The position numbers and the translations under genes are program-made. Positions 6,996 through 14,502 of a DNA stretch of 14,502 bases are shown piece by piece. Each line of letters starts with the position of its first letter. Within the stretch, counting starts at the first letter, position 1. The notes beneath the pieces are model-generated. The model searched no databases. It was not told the DNA's origin and saw nothing but the letters and a program-made list of their open reading frames with translations. Location: contig JBIICM010000051.1 of assembly GCA_044238875.1 (NCBI GenBank), forward strand, positions 1-14,502, read 5' to 3'. This DNA is from JAIBAI01 sp044238875 (GTDB lineage Bacteria; Bacteroidota; Bacteroidia; M30B66).

Positions 6996-7003
6996 TACTT
7001 TTG
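6996..7003 (+). promoter_or_regulatory. -7-like element overlapping the annotated plsC start
   Basis: TACTTTTG is an exact match to TAnnTTTG and continues as AGGCCT, much like the element before asd (TACTTTTG then CGGCCT). It contains the TTG (7001-7003) that would be the first possible start codon of the acyltransferase. If it is the real promoter, transcription begins at about 7008-7010. No convincing -33 partner is visible. Confidence 0.5.
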
Positions 7004-7780
7004 AGGCCTGTGCAATATATTAAAAAATTCCTCCTTATCCCTTACTGGTTATGGCTGATCATCGTTTTTCTGATGTTTCTTGTCAGTTCAACCATCATAT
7101 CCTCCTTGCTATTGCTGCTGCTTCAGAAAAAAGCGCAAAAGCCGCTCATCGCGCTCTACAAAACCTGGTCGGCGCTTTTCTTTGCAGCGGCACTGATCAG
7201 GGTTGAAACCGAAAACAGTCAGGTCACCAGGCAAAACAATCCTGCTATCATCATTTCAAACCATGGGTCAAACCTCGATATGTTTATCGGAGCGTATGTG
7301 GTGCCCCTTAATACAAAACCGCTTGCCAAGGTTCAATTGAAAAAAATGCCGCTCCTTGGATTTCTTTTTTCTACCGTATGCGTTTTAATTGACCGCACGA
7401 GCAGAGAGAGCAGAGAAAAAGGCTCCAGAAAATTAATACAGGAAATGCAAAAGGGGTACTCCATTTTTATTTATCCCGAAGGCACCCGAAATCGTGGAAA
7501 TCAACCTGTTAATGCCTTTTTTGACGGAGCTTTCAGATTTGCCATCGAAGGTCAGGTGCCGCTTATTGCCATGTGCACTGTAGGCGCCAGAAGTATCACC
7601 CCTTCTGACGGTTATGCAGTCAGACCTGGCAAAATCCAAGTGACATTTTTAGGGCCATACCACACCAAAGGGCTCAGTCAACATGATCTTCCCGCCCTCA
7701 AAGAAAAAATTCACAATGATATGTACGCCTATATCGGCAAACACGATCCCCTCTTCAGGGATTCAAAGCTTACCGCCTAA
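7001..7780 (+). CDS. plsC: 1-acyl-sn-glycerol-3-phosphate acyltransferase (PlsC/LPLAT family)
   Basis: A membrane-associated acyltransferase of up to 259 residues. It would transfer an acyl chain to lysophosphatidate (or a similar lysolipid) to make phosphatidate in phospholipid synthesis. One or two N-terminal membrane segments lie at about 11-41. Motif I, NHGSNLD, is at residues 87-93, with catalytic His88 and Asp93. Motif II is the VLIDRTSR region (128-135). Motif III is YPEGTRNRG (158-166), with the glutamate and arginine that bind the phosphate. Motif IV is VPLIAM. The start is uncertain: the only in-frame candidates are TTG 7001, GTG 7010 and ATG 7073, because a TAG at 6980-6982 closes the frame upstream. 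TTG 7001 lies inside a promoter-like TACTTTTG. The GTG keeps the conserved aromatic N-terminus and would make the message nearly leaderless; ATG 7073 would cut into the first membrane segment. The 3' end overlaps the convergent lamin-tail gene by 18 bp. Acyl acceptor specificity cannot be told. Confidence 0.9.
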   Translation: MRPVQYIKKFLLIPYWLWLIIVFLMFLVSSTIISSLLLLLLQKKAQKPLIALYKTWSALFFAAALIRVETENSQVTRQNNPAIIISNHGSNLDMFIGAYVVPLNTKPLAKVQLKKMPLLGFLFSTVCVLIDRTSRESREKGSRKLIQEMQKGYSIFIYPEGTRNRGNQPVNAFFDGAFRFAIEGQVPLIAMCTVGARSITPSDGYAVRPGKIQVTFLGPYHTKGLSQHDLPALKEKIHNDMYAYIGKHDPLFRDSKLTA

Positions 7781-10423
7781 CACAAAAGGCTTTTTAATGG
7801 CAACTGTTTGGCCATCCAGCGTAAATGCTTCCAGGTAGGCAATGTAAATTCCAATCCGGGATTTTTCCTGATCCTCGTTAATTCCATTCCAGCTAAGCTG
7901 GCCTTCCGCACCGAATAAAAGATTTCGGGCCAGGTATTTTACAAGACGGCCGTTTGCATCAAAAATCGTAACCGAACCCGTGAAACCCGGCGCCTTAAAA
8001 GAGTAACCAATGTTTACAACATCGTCGAAACCGTCACTGTCGGGCGAAAAAACTGCTGGACTGATAGCCATTTCAGCTCCTCCCGGTTGAACCAGCGGAC
8101 TGAACTGTGAATTCTTATATCCGGGTGTACCGTAACCAACAACAGAGGCTGCTGAATTCCAGTTTGTAGGGTCACCTGAAGGCCGGTCATAATTAACCCG
8201 CTCAAGGCTCACCCCATCTAATGAGTTTAAAAATGAAAAGTGGAGTTCACTGCGGTAAACAACCTGATCAATTTGGTTAAAATCGCTTGCTCTCGATAAA
8301 GTTACCACACCTGATTCATTGTTAAAGGCTGCCATACCTGACAAATTTACAACAGACGCATCTGAAGGCACAGCATAAAACTGACTCACACCTGCAGGGT
8401 CAGCGGTAATGAGTACGTATTGACCCGGAAAGCACAGGAAACCCTGCGGTGCAATAATTTTACTGTCGGTTAATTCGCCCGAAAGGGTGTCTCTGGAGCC
8501 CAACTGAAGACCGGCAAGATCAATAATTTTCTGTGAGCGGTTATAGAGCTCTATATAGTCAGAACCGCCATCCTTTGGATCTGAAAGTATTTCATTGATT
8601 ACTATATCATTCGGCAGACATACACTGGGGATGGCAAACTTCGCTCTAGTAACTTCAGTGATTTCATTCCCTGAACAATCTTTGATCTTTTCTGAAACCG
8701 AAAGTTCATACAGTAACCCAACCTGAAGCGGTGGTGAGAGAACCAGTTTAACTGTTTTAAAATCAGGTGTTTCAGGCAGTGCTGCTCTTACAGAAGTACC
8801 CTGATCAATACTATAAACAGCCGTATCTGCCGCCTCGGTCTTCAGCACCGATTCATTGAAAAACACCCTGATGGTATCGGGAGCAATTACTGCCACACGT
8901 TCAATTGCAGGTGCTTGCTGATCTGTGATAGGCTGCCAGACACTGTTGCGGCGACCGGGTGTACCACCGTTCTGATTTACCGATGCTGCCCAGTTGAGTT
9001 CTCCTCCGCAAGGCAATAAAGGACTGATTTGTTCAAGCGACCAGCCGCCGGCCTGTTTTATTGAGCTGCCATACCACTGATCACTGTAAGAAACTGCCGA
9101 CATCACTTCTCCTGCTGCATCAAGCAGGCTAATCTGCGCACCGGTATTGGTCAGTGAAGGCATGGCCACAACCCCGGCCACTGCTACACTGTCATTGTAA
9201 AGCGCCTCGCCTGTGAAACTGGTAAGCACAAGAAAACTATCAGGTAATACCTTCACCTGCGGCAATACTTTGGTATTGGTACCCACCCTGATAAACCATC
9301 CGCCAATATTAATCGGAAAGCTACTGCGGTTGTGAAGTTCAACGTATTCAATATTGGGTAGCTTAACCGGTGGGTCAGGGTCAGCCATTACTTCGTTAAT
9401 CACTACATCAAAAGGTTTGGGCCGGTAATAAACAAACTGATGTTGCGATGGTAACTGCACATTTCCGGCAAGGTCTCTGACGCCCGAACAGCTGAGCGTA
9501 AGCACTTCACCTACCGGAAAAACGCCGTTGAAACGCAGGCTCACTGCATTCGGACGGGTGCTGCCTCCTGATGCCGAAAGTGGTTCACCTATGCTTTTAT
9601 TTACAGAAAAATTTTCAGTGTTTACTGCACTTGAAGGATCAATGTTTTCTGAGTAGATCAGCTCAATTTCCTGCTCACCGGTAACATTCACATCAATCAC
9701 CACAGGTGGCAAACTATCAATCACTTCAGGCCCGATATAGAAATCATCAAAAAAGAATTTCAACCTGTTGCTGTTTGAATACCTCACGAGCAAACCGGTA
9801 AACGGACCTGAAGTATAGGTCAGATCCTGCACTGAACCTACCTGCTCAAATGCCGCTCCGCTGCCCTCGTAATCAGCGTACAACAGCCACTTGCCGTCAG
9901 ACTTTCTGATTACTTTGATTTTTGTGGGATTATTGGTTGTACCATTGATGGCGTTTTGCTTTCCGGTGATGATCTTCACTTCAGTCAAACCATCTTTCCT
10001 GAAAAGGGCAACCTCGTCGGGCGTGCCGCCTGTTCTGATGAAGTAACCATTCACACTGCCTTTCAGGTTGCTAACATCCGACAATAAATAAACGTCCATC
10101 AAATTGTTTGAGGAGGTTGACAATTTGGGGTTAACAAAAAATTCCCATTGGGTGCTGCCCGCAAGGTACCCATCAGTGCTCAGGTAAACGGTATTGCTGG
10201 TTCCACCCAGCGAGTCGGCATTGCTTTGCAGCACAAAGTCGGGGTTGACCAGAAACTGGGAAACATCACCTGCCCAGGCAGGATTTTCGGTAAAATTTCC
10301 ATCACTAAAATTTTCCTGAACCTGAGCGATGCAGATCAGGGGAATCAAGCATCCGCTAATTAAAAGACATTTAAGCTTGCTCAGCAAACTTGTCTGAATG
10401 AATGTGTACTTTTGCGGCCTCAT
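7763..10423 (-). CDS. Large secreted lamin-tail-domain protein with FlgD-like C-terminus
   Basis: An 886-residue exported surface protein. A signal peptide covers about residues 1-34 (basic start, hydrophobic LLISGCLIPLICIA, cleavage near AQ). Residues ~35-235 look like a concanavalin/LamG-type beta-sandwich, ending FDDFYIGPEV. Residues ~238-333 are an Ig-like domain of the SwmB sort, with LIYSENIDPSS and L-S-C-S-G-V-R-D-L-A-G-N. A first lamin-tail domain follows at ~337-495 (VVINEVMADPDPP, IEYVELHNRS, GGWFI). A second SwmB-like domain is at ~503-597 (FFNESV, KDCSGNEI) and a second lamin-tail domain at ~606-770 (IVINEILSDPKDGGSDYIEL). The C-terminus, ~788-885, begins SPDSDGFDDVV and contains SWNGINEDQEKSRIGIYIAY, typical of the FlgD Ig-like domain that ends many Bacteroidota exported proteins. 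It may serve for outer-membrane export, although I cannot confirm a T9SS signal. Function is unknown, possibly adhesion or envelope structure. It is an apparent single-gene unit; its 5' codons overlap the asd promoter region. Confidence 0.9.
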   Translation of the reverse strand: MRPQKYTFIQTSLLSKLKCLLISGCLIPLICIAQVQENFSDGNFTENPAWAGDVSQFLVNPDFVLQSNADSLGGTSNTVYLSTDGYLAGSTQWEFFVNPKLSTSSNNLMDVYLLSDVSNLKGSVNGYFIRTGGTPDEVALFRKDGLTEVKIITGKQNAINGTTNNPTKIKVIRKSDGKWLLYADYEGSGAAFEQVGSVQDLTYTSGPFTGLLVRYSNSNRLKFFFDDFYIGPEVIDSLPPVVIDVNVTGEQEIELIYSENIDPSSAVNTENFSVNKSIGEPLSASGGSTRPNAVSLRFNGVFPVGEVLTLSCSGVRDLAGNVQLPSQHQFVYYRPKPFDVVINEVMADPDPPVKLPNIEYVELHNRSSFPINIGGWFIRVGTNTKVLPQVKVLPDSFLVLTSFTGEALYNDSVAVAGVVAMPSLTNTGAQISLLDAAGEVMSAVSYSDQWYGSSIKQAGGWSLEQISPLLPCGGELNWAASVNQNGGTPGRRNSVWQPITDQQAPAIERVAVIAPDTIRVFFNESVLKTEAADTAVYSIDQGTSVRAALPETPDFKTVKLVLSPPLQVGLLYELSVSEKIKDCSGNEITEVTRAKFAIPSVCLPNDIVINEILSDPKDGGSDYIELYNRSQKIIDLAGLQLGSRDTLSGELTDSKIIAPQGFLCFPGQYVLITADPAGVSQFYAVPSDASVVNLSGMAAFNNESGVVTLSRASDFNQIDQVVYRSELHFSFLNSLDGVSLERVNYDRPSGDPTNWNSAASVVGYGTPGYKNSQFSPLVQPGGAEMAISPAVFSPDSDGFDDVVNIGYSFKAPGFTGSVTIFDANGRLVKYLARNLLFGAEGQLSWNGINEDQEKSRIGIYIAYLEAFTLDGQTVAIKKPFVLGGKL
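10407..10414 (+). promoter_or_regulatory. -7 promoter element for asd, inside the 5' end of the lamin-tail gene
   Basis: TACTTTTG matches TAnnTTTG exactly and ends 42 bases before the asd ATG, predicting a leader of about 35 bases. It lies within codons 4-6 of the divergent lamin-tail gene, whose ATG is at 10421-10423. No well-spaced TTTG at -33 is present. Confidence 0.55.
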
Positions 10424-10456
10424 TCCGAATAAAAAAAAACGAAAATAAGCTTTTAA

Positions 10457-11446
10457 ATGAAAATTGCAGTAGTTGGCGCCACCGGACTGGTGGGCAGCAA
10501 AATGATCCAGGTACTTGAAGAACGGAATTTTCCTGTAACAGAACTGATTCCGGTGGCATCAGAAAAATCGGTTGGTAAAGAAATAGTTTTTAAAGGTAAG
10601 AAATGGAAGGTTGTTTCCATGACGGATGCCATTGCTGCCCGTCCGGCCATTGCGCTATTTTCAGCGGGTGGCTCCACTTCACTTGAGTGGGCGCCTGAAT
10701 TTGCCAAAGCAGGGATCACAGTAATTGATAATTCGTCGGCATGGCGCATGGATCCCTCAAAGAAACTGATTGTTCCTGAGATTAATGCTGGTTTGCTGGG
10801 TAGCGATGATAAAATAATTGCCAATCCCAATTGCTCTACCATTCAAATGGTGGTGGCACTTAAACCATTGCACGACAAATACAAGATGAAGCGGATTGTT
10901 GTGAGCACTTACCAAAGTGTAACGGGCACCGGCGTAAAAGCTGTTGAGCAGCTGATGAACGAACGTCAGGGAGAAGATGGCCCAAAGGCCTATCACTGGC
11001 CAATTGACCTGAATGTGATTCCCCAGATAGATGTTTTTTTAGAAAATGGTTATACCAAGGAGGAGATGAAGATGGTAAATGAAACCCGCAAAATACTGGG
11101 TGATGATCAGATTGGTATTACCGCCACCACAGTTCGGATTCCGGTTATTGGCGGTCATTCAGAATCGGTGAACGTTGAATTTGAAACCGATTTTAACCTG
11201 GATGAGGTAAGGCAAATTTTGAATTCGGCCCCCGGCATTGTGGTAGTTGATGATATTAAAAATCATCAGTACCCCATGCCCCTGCATGCTAAAGATAAAG
11301 ATGAAGTTTTTGTCGGCCGGCTGCGCAGAGACGAAAGTCAGCCCCAAACCTTAAACATGTGGGTGGTTGCTGATAACCTGCGTAAAGGTGCGGCAACCAA
11401 TGCGGTGCAGATCGCTGAGTACCTGGTCGCCAACCAGCTGGTGTGA
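10457..11446 (+). CDS. asd: Aspartate-semialdehyde dehydrogenase
   Basis: A 329-residue cytoplasmic enzyme that reduces aspartyl-4-phosphate to aspartate-4-semialdehyde with NADPH. This is the shared step to lysine/diaminopimelate, threonine and methionine. The N-terminus has the Rossmann motif VGATGLVGSKM (residues 6-16). FSAGGSTS (68-75) and DNSSAWRMDP (91-100) are conserved cofactor and phosphate contacts. The catalytic cysteine is Cys126 in IANPNCSTIQM (121-131). YQSVTGTG (152-159) follows, and RIPVIGGHSESV (227-238) carries the active-site His234. The C-terminal DNLRKGAATNAVQIAE (306-321) is the standard ending. Length fits the ~330-residue bacterial type. The ATG at 10457 begins directly at the Rossmann strand (MKIAVVGATG). 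The stop is followed after two bases by the ATG of a GT9 gene, so the two are almost certainly co-transcribed. Confidence 0.97.
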   Translation: MKIAVVGATGLVGSKMIQVLEERNFPVTELIPVASEKSVGKEIVFKGKKWKVVSMTDAIAARPAIALFSAGGSTSLEWAPEFAKAGITVIDNSSAWRMDPSKKLIVPEINAGLLGSDDKIIANPNCSTIQMVVALKPLHDKYKMKRIVVSTYQSVTGTGVKAVEQLMNERQGEDGPKAYHWPIDLNVIPQIDVFLENGYTKEEMKMVNETRKILGDDQIGITATTVRIPVIGGHSESVNVEFETDFNLDEVRQILNSAPGIVVVDDIKNHQYPMPLHAKDKDEVFVGRLRRDESQPQTLNMWVVADNLRKGAATNAVQIAEYLVANQLV

Positions 11447-11448
11447 CC

Positions 11449-12444
11449 ATGCCACGCTTTTTGGTAGTACGATTCAGTTCGATAGGTGATATTGTATTAA
11501 CAAGTCCGGTTATTCGCTGCCTGAAAGAACAGGTACCTGACGCTGAAATTCATTTTCTCACCAAACCGGCCTATGCCTCATTATTTGAATCGAACCCCTA
11601 CCTTAAAAAGGTCTGGAAATGGGAAGGTAACCTGAAAGCGCTGCTCAATGATCTGAGGGCGCAACATTTTACAAAGGTTATTGATTTGCATCATAACTTG
11701 CGTTCACTCCGCGTAAAAATGGCGCTGGGTCGGCCGTCATCCGCTTTCAGCAAGCTGAATGTGGAAAAATACCTGCGTGTTAGGTTTGGTTATGATAGAC
11801 TGCCACGGCTGCATATTGTTGACCGGTACCTCGCCACGGTGCAATCTTTGGGGGTTGTTAACGACGGTAAGGGGCTTGATTATTTTCTGCCTTACGGCGC
11901 AGATGAAAGCATGCGCAGCAAGCTGCCACCAACGCACCAAAACGATTTTATTGCTGTGGTTTGCGGCGCACTTAAAGCAACCAAGTGCATGCCGGCTGAA
12001 ATGCTTGCCTCCATCTGCACGCAACTTAATAAACCGGTTGTTTTACTGGGCGGACCGGCTGAGGCGGCAACAGGTGAGCTTATAACAGAAAAGGCCGGAG
12101 CTAATGTTTTCAATGCCTGCGGTAAGTTCAGTCTGCATGAGTCTGCTGCTTGCCTGAAACATTCGCAATTGGTGATCACACATGATACCGGTCTCATGCA
12201 CATCGCAGCAGCATTCAAAAAACCGGTCATCAGTATCTGGGGCAATACCATCCCAGCCTTCGGCATGGCACCCTATTTACCTGCAAATGAAAAGCTTAGC
12301 TTTATTTCAGAGGTAAAGAATTTATCATGCCGGCCCTGCTCAAAAATCGGTTATGATAAATGCCCAAAAGGACATTTCAGATGCATGCGTGATCAGGACC
12401 TTGAATCCATCATCAGGCAGGCCAATCACCTCAGCGGAAATTAG
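11449..12444 (+). CDS. Glycosyltransferase family 9 (heptosyltransferase-like)
   Basis: A 331-residue protein of glycosyltransferase family 9, the family of ADP-heptose:LPS heptosyltransferases (WaaC, WaaF), which act on the cytoplasmic side of the inner membrane during LPS core assembly. The N-terminus RFLVVRFSSIGDIVLTSPVI has the family's RxSSIGD opening; Asp14 sits where the WaaC catalytic Asp13 lies. DLHHNLRSLR (79-88) and VVLLGGPAEAATGE (197-210) follow, then THDTGLMHIAAAFKKPVISI (244-263), the nucleotide-sugar site with Asp246. The C-terminus has a Cys-rich stretch (CRPCSKIGYDKCPKGHFRCM) common in Bacteroidota members. A GTG at 11443 would extend it by two codons and overlap asd, but ATG 11449 gives the usual start. 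The donor need not be heptose, so I give no symbol. Its stop overlaps the convergent gltA stop within TTAG (12441-12444). Confidence 0.92.
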   Translation: MPRFLVVRFSSIGDIVLTSPVIRCLKEQVPDAEIHFLTKPAYASLFESNPYLKKVWKWEGNLKALLNDLRAQHFTKVIDLHHNLRSLRVKMALGRPSSAFSKLNVEKYLRVRFGYDRLPRLHIVDRYLATVQSLGVVNDGKGLDYFLPYGADESMRSKLPPTHQNDFIAVVCGALKATKCMPAEMLASICTQLNKPVVLLGGPAEAATGELITEKAGANVFNACGKFSLHESAACLKHSQLVITHDTGLMHIAAAFKKPVISIWGNTIPAFGMAPYLPANEKLSFISEVKNLSCRPCSKIGYDKCPKGHFRCMRDQDLESIIRQANHLSGN

Positions 12445-13727
12445 CGTTCAGCTATATTTACGTAATTGCGTTTGGTGGCTCCGGTGTAAACCTGCCGCGG
12501 ACGGGCAATGGGTTCCTTGTTTTCAAGCATCTCTTTCCATTGTGCAATCCAGCCGGGAAGGCGGCCCAATGCAAACATTACTGTAAACATCTCGGTAGGA
12601 ATTCCCATGGCCTTGTAAATGATTCCTGAATAGAAATCAACATTCGGATAAAGCTTACGCTCTACAAAATAATCATCACTAAGCGCTGCCTCTTCAAGTT
12701 GCTTGGCAATATCGAGCAGGGGGTCTTTTACACCTAGCTTATTGAGCATTTGGTCGCAGGCTACCTTTATGATGCTTGCCCTCGGGTCAAAATTTCTGTA
12801 AACACGATGACCAAAACCCATCAACCTGAACGGATCGTTTTTATCCTTTGCTTTTGCAATAAATTTATCAACCCTTCCGCCATCGAGATGAATCTGCTCA
12901 AGCATTTCAATCACCGCCTGATTGGCCCCGCCATGCAGTGGCCCCCAAAGAGCACAAATTCCTGCCGAAATTGAAGCATACAAATTGGCCTGCGACGAAC
13001 CTACCATACGCACGGTAGAAGTTGAACAGTTTTGCTCATGATCGGCATGCAGAATCAGCAATTTATCAAGAGCATTAACAATTACAGGGTCAATTTCATA
13101 ATCTTCAGTAGGCATCGCAAACATCATATAAAGAAAATTCTCTACATAATTATATGAATTGCGGGGGTATATAACCGGATGCCCAACCGAATTTTTGTAA
13201 GCCCAGGCAGCAATGGTGCTGAACTTGGCGAGCATTCGGTTAATAGTCAGATCAATAGCTTCCCTGTTCGGATTTGATTTCATCGAATCAGGATAAAACG
13301 TAGAAAGTGAACAGGTTATAGATGCTACTACGCCCATTGGGTGCGCTTTTGCAGGATATGCCTCATAAAAACGCTTCATGTCTTCATGTATCAGCGTATG
13401 GCGGGTGATAGAAGTTGCAAATGATTCCAGCTGCGATTTTGAAGGTAACTCACCATAAATCAGCAGATAAGCCACCTCAATAAATGATGATTTTTCGGCC
13501 AGCTGCTCAATCGGATAGCCGCGGTACCTCAGAATTCCTGCTTCTCCATCCAGAAAAGTTATCTTGCTTGAAGTGGCACCTGAATTTTTATAACCGGAAT
13601 CAAGGGTTATGCATTCAGTTTGTGAGCGAAGATTTTGAATATCAATCGCTTTTTCATTTTCGCTGCCAACTACATACGGTAGTTCATACGTTTTGCCTTC
13701 AATTGAAAGTGTTACAGTTTCTGACAT
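12441..13727 (-). CDS. gltA: Citrate synthase (type II)
   Basis: A 428-residue citrate synthase that condenses acetyl-CoA and oxaloacetate to citrate at the entry of the TCA cycle. Length and layout match the NADH-sensitive hexameric type of E. coli (427 residues), including the small N-terminal beta domain (LSIEGKTYELPYVVGSENEK). The catalytic residues are present: His265 in WGPLHGGANQ (261-270), His307 in MGFGHRVYRNFDPRA (303-317) and Asp364 in YPNVDFYSG (360-368). LHADHEQNCSTSTVRMVGSS (226-245) is the signature segment. The reading frame is open to a further ATG at 13796, but those extra 23 residues do not look like family sequence. I therefore start at 13727, which also lies downstream of the probable promoter (13755-13762). 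It converges with the GT9 gene with a 4-bp overlap. Confidence 0.97.
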   Translation of the reverse strand: MSETVTLSIEGKTYELPYVVGSENEKAIDIQNLRSQTECITLDSGYKNSGATSSKITFLDGEAGILRYRGYPIEQLAEKSSFIEVAYLLIYGELPSKSQLESFATSITRHTLIHEDMKRFYEAYPAKAHPMGVVASITCSLSTFYPDSMKSNPNREAIDLTINRMLAKFSTIAAWAYKNSVGHPVIYPRNSYNYVENFLYMMFAMPTEDYEIDPVIVNALDKLLILHADHEQNCSTSTVRMVGSSQANLYASISAGICALWGPLHGGANQAVIEMLEQIHLDGGRVDKFIAKAKDKNDPFRLMGFGHRVYRNFDPRASIIKVACDQMLNKLGVKDPLLDIAKQLEEAALSDDYFVERKLYPNVDFYSGIIYKAMGIPTEMFTVMFALGRLPGWIAQWKEMLENKEPIARPRQVYTGATKRNYVNIAER

Positions 13728-13754
13728 GGTTTTTACTTTGGGAAATTCGTTGTG

Positions 13755-13762
13755 CAAAGTAA
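13755..13762 (-). promoter_or_regulatory. Probable -7 element of gltA
   Basis: Reading on the minus strand, TTACTTTG (13762 to 13755) differs from TAnnTTTG at one position. It is followed by CAC and sits about 28 bases before the gltA ATG. A TTG lies about 22 bases further upstream. It falls between the two candidate start codons and so supports the downstream start. Confidence 0.4.
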
Positions 13763-13961
13763 CAAAAAGGCCATGCCTTAGGTTCAACTTTTGCATGAAG
13801 TTTTTTTACACCGTTGTATGATAACTTGTTTGTTTGCTAAAATGCTGATTATATGAAAATTATAACTATGTCAAAAAACTGTTGTTTACATCTTTTAGTC
13901 ATAAAGACATAATCTGGCCATCTAAGTTCATTAGCTTCGGCACCCCAGCAGAATCTATCCA

Positions 13962-14502
13962 ATGGCCGCCAGAAAAGACCGACAAAAGAAAATTTATGTC
14001 CTTGACACCTCCGTTATTCTTTACAATCACAACTCAATCTACAGCTTTCAGGATAATGATGTAGCCATTCCGATTACGGTGCTTGAGGAGCTTGATAATT
14101 TCAAGAAAGGCAACGACACAAAAAATTTTGAAGCCAGAGAATTCATCAGGAAAATGGATCAGTTGTCGGGCAATTTCGTACTCACCGAATGGATCAGGCT
14201 GGGTAATAAACTGGGCCGTTTCAAAGTCTTAATGAACGGAAAAGGTAAACTCGATGCCGTAAGAATTTTAGGAGAAGACAAGCCAGACCACCGAATCATT
14301 AATTCAGCGCTGGCGCTCGCTGATGAAAACCCCGATCATAAAGTAGTTCTTGTTACCAAGGATATTAATCTGAGGCTAAAGGCAAAATCGCTTAACCTGA
14401 ACAGTGAAGATTTTGAAACCGGAAAGATTAAAGATGTTGAAAGTCTTTATACGGGAAAGTCGGTGCTGAGCAATGTTGATGTAAGTGTGATTGACCGGCT
14501 CT
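13962..14502 (+). CDS. PIN/PhoH-family ATPase, N-terminal part (cut by right edge)
   Basis: The first 180 codons of a PhoH2-type protein: an N-terminal PIN ribonuclease domain, normally followed by a PhoH ATP-binding helicase-like domain that lies beyond the right edge. The PIN acidic residues are visible: Asp15 in YVLDTSVIL (12-20), Glu42/Glu43 in PITVLEELDNFKKGNDTKNF (37-56), Asp109 in DKPDHRII (106-113) and Asp134 in VLVTKDINLRLKAK (129-142). LDNFKKGNDTKNFEAREFIR is a near-constant stretch in Bacteroidota homologues. These proteins have been described as RNA-unwinding and RNA-cleaving enzymes, probably in RNA metabolism. The start at ATG 13962 leads directly into the PIN strand, as in homologues. 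A TAGCTTCG (13932-13939), one mismatch from the -7 element, precedes it. The C-terminal part and ATPase motifs cannot be seen. Confidence 0.92.
   Translation, partial: MAARKDRQKKIYVLDTSVILYNHNSIYSFQDNDVAIPITVLEELDNFKKGNDTKNFEAREFIRKMDQLSGNFVLTEWIRLGNKLGRFKVLMNGKGKLDAVRILGEDKPDHRIINSALALADENPDHKVVLVTKDINLRLKAKSLNLNSEDFETGKIKDVESLYTGKSVLSNVDVSVIDRL

Noticed and set aside
6944..7000. Short inverted AGGCT/AGCCT motifs between HTTM and plsC considered as an operator or terminator
   Set aside because: Only a 5-bp stem with a long AT-rich loop, not distinguishable from chance.
11443..11448. GTG start for the GT9 protein overlapping the asd stop
   Set aside because: It adds only two residues, and the ATG six bases later gives the usual M-x-R-F-L-V-V-R-F-S-S-I-G-D start.
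13728..13796. 23-residue N-terminal extension of citrate synthase from the ATG at 13796
   Set aside because: The extension lies upstream of the probable -7 element, and starting at 13727 gives the family's normal 428-residue length and opening.

Overview
This window looks like ordinary chromosome of a member of the Bacteroidota. Several independent signs point there: a tmRNA whose proteolysis tag reads (A)GENNYALAA; exact copies of the Bacteroidota -7 promoter element TAnnTTTG upstream of several genes; a Bacteroidota-style secreted collagen-repeat protein; a lamin-tail/FlgD-like surface protein; and close protein resemblance of the housekeeping genes (GatB, Asd, GltA, PhoH-type) to that phylum. 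I cannot place it below phylum level from sequence alone. No insertion sequence, phage, integrase, CRISPR array, toxin-antitoxin pair or defence system is visible. I did not find a convincing undescribed system.

Layout. 1-280 (-) is the N-terminal part of gatB, cut by the left edge. 281-665 is non-coding apart from the tmRNA promoter. 666-1030 (+) is a complete ssrA (tmRNA) followed by a short hairpin terminator. Two minus-strand genes follow: an AlkD-like DNA alkylation repair protein (1077-1748) and a long pirin-family protein with an N-terminal export-like leader (1823-2959). Divergent from these is a secreted collagen-like protein (3105-4718, +) with an uninterrupted run of 67 Gly-X-Y triplets. 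Next on the minus strand is a two-gene unit, an HTTM/vitamin K-dependent carboxylase-like membrane protein (5573-6943) followed by a TPR lipoprotein (4743-5576), joined by an ATGA stop/start overlap. A PlsC-type acyltransferase (about 7001-7780, +) converges on, and overlaps by 18 bp, a large secreted lamin-tail-domain protein (7763-10423, -).

The right third is metabolic and housekeeping: asd (10457-11446, +) and a glycosyltransferase family 9 gene (11449-12444, +) form a tight pair. That pair converges with citrate synthase gltA (12441-13727, -) in a 4-bp stop-codon overlap. After a short intergenic region a PIN/PhoH-family ATPase gene begins (13962 to the right edge, +).

Functionally the window mixes translation quality control (GatB, tmRNA), DNA repair (AlkD), envelope and lipid work (PlsC, GT9, TPR lipoprotein, collagen-like and lamin-tail surface proteins) and central metabolism (GltA, Asd). 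The points most worth a second look are the tandem 45/36-bp repeat array inside the collagen gene, the conflict between the PlsC start codon and a promoter-like element, the coupled HTTM-TPR pair, and the export-like leader on the pirin protein.
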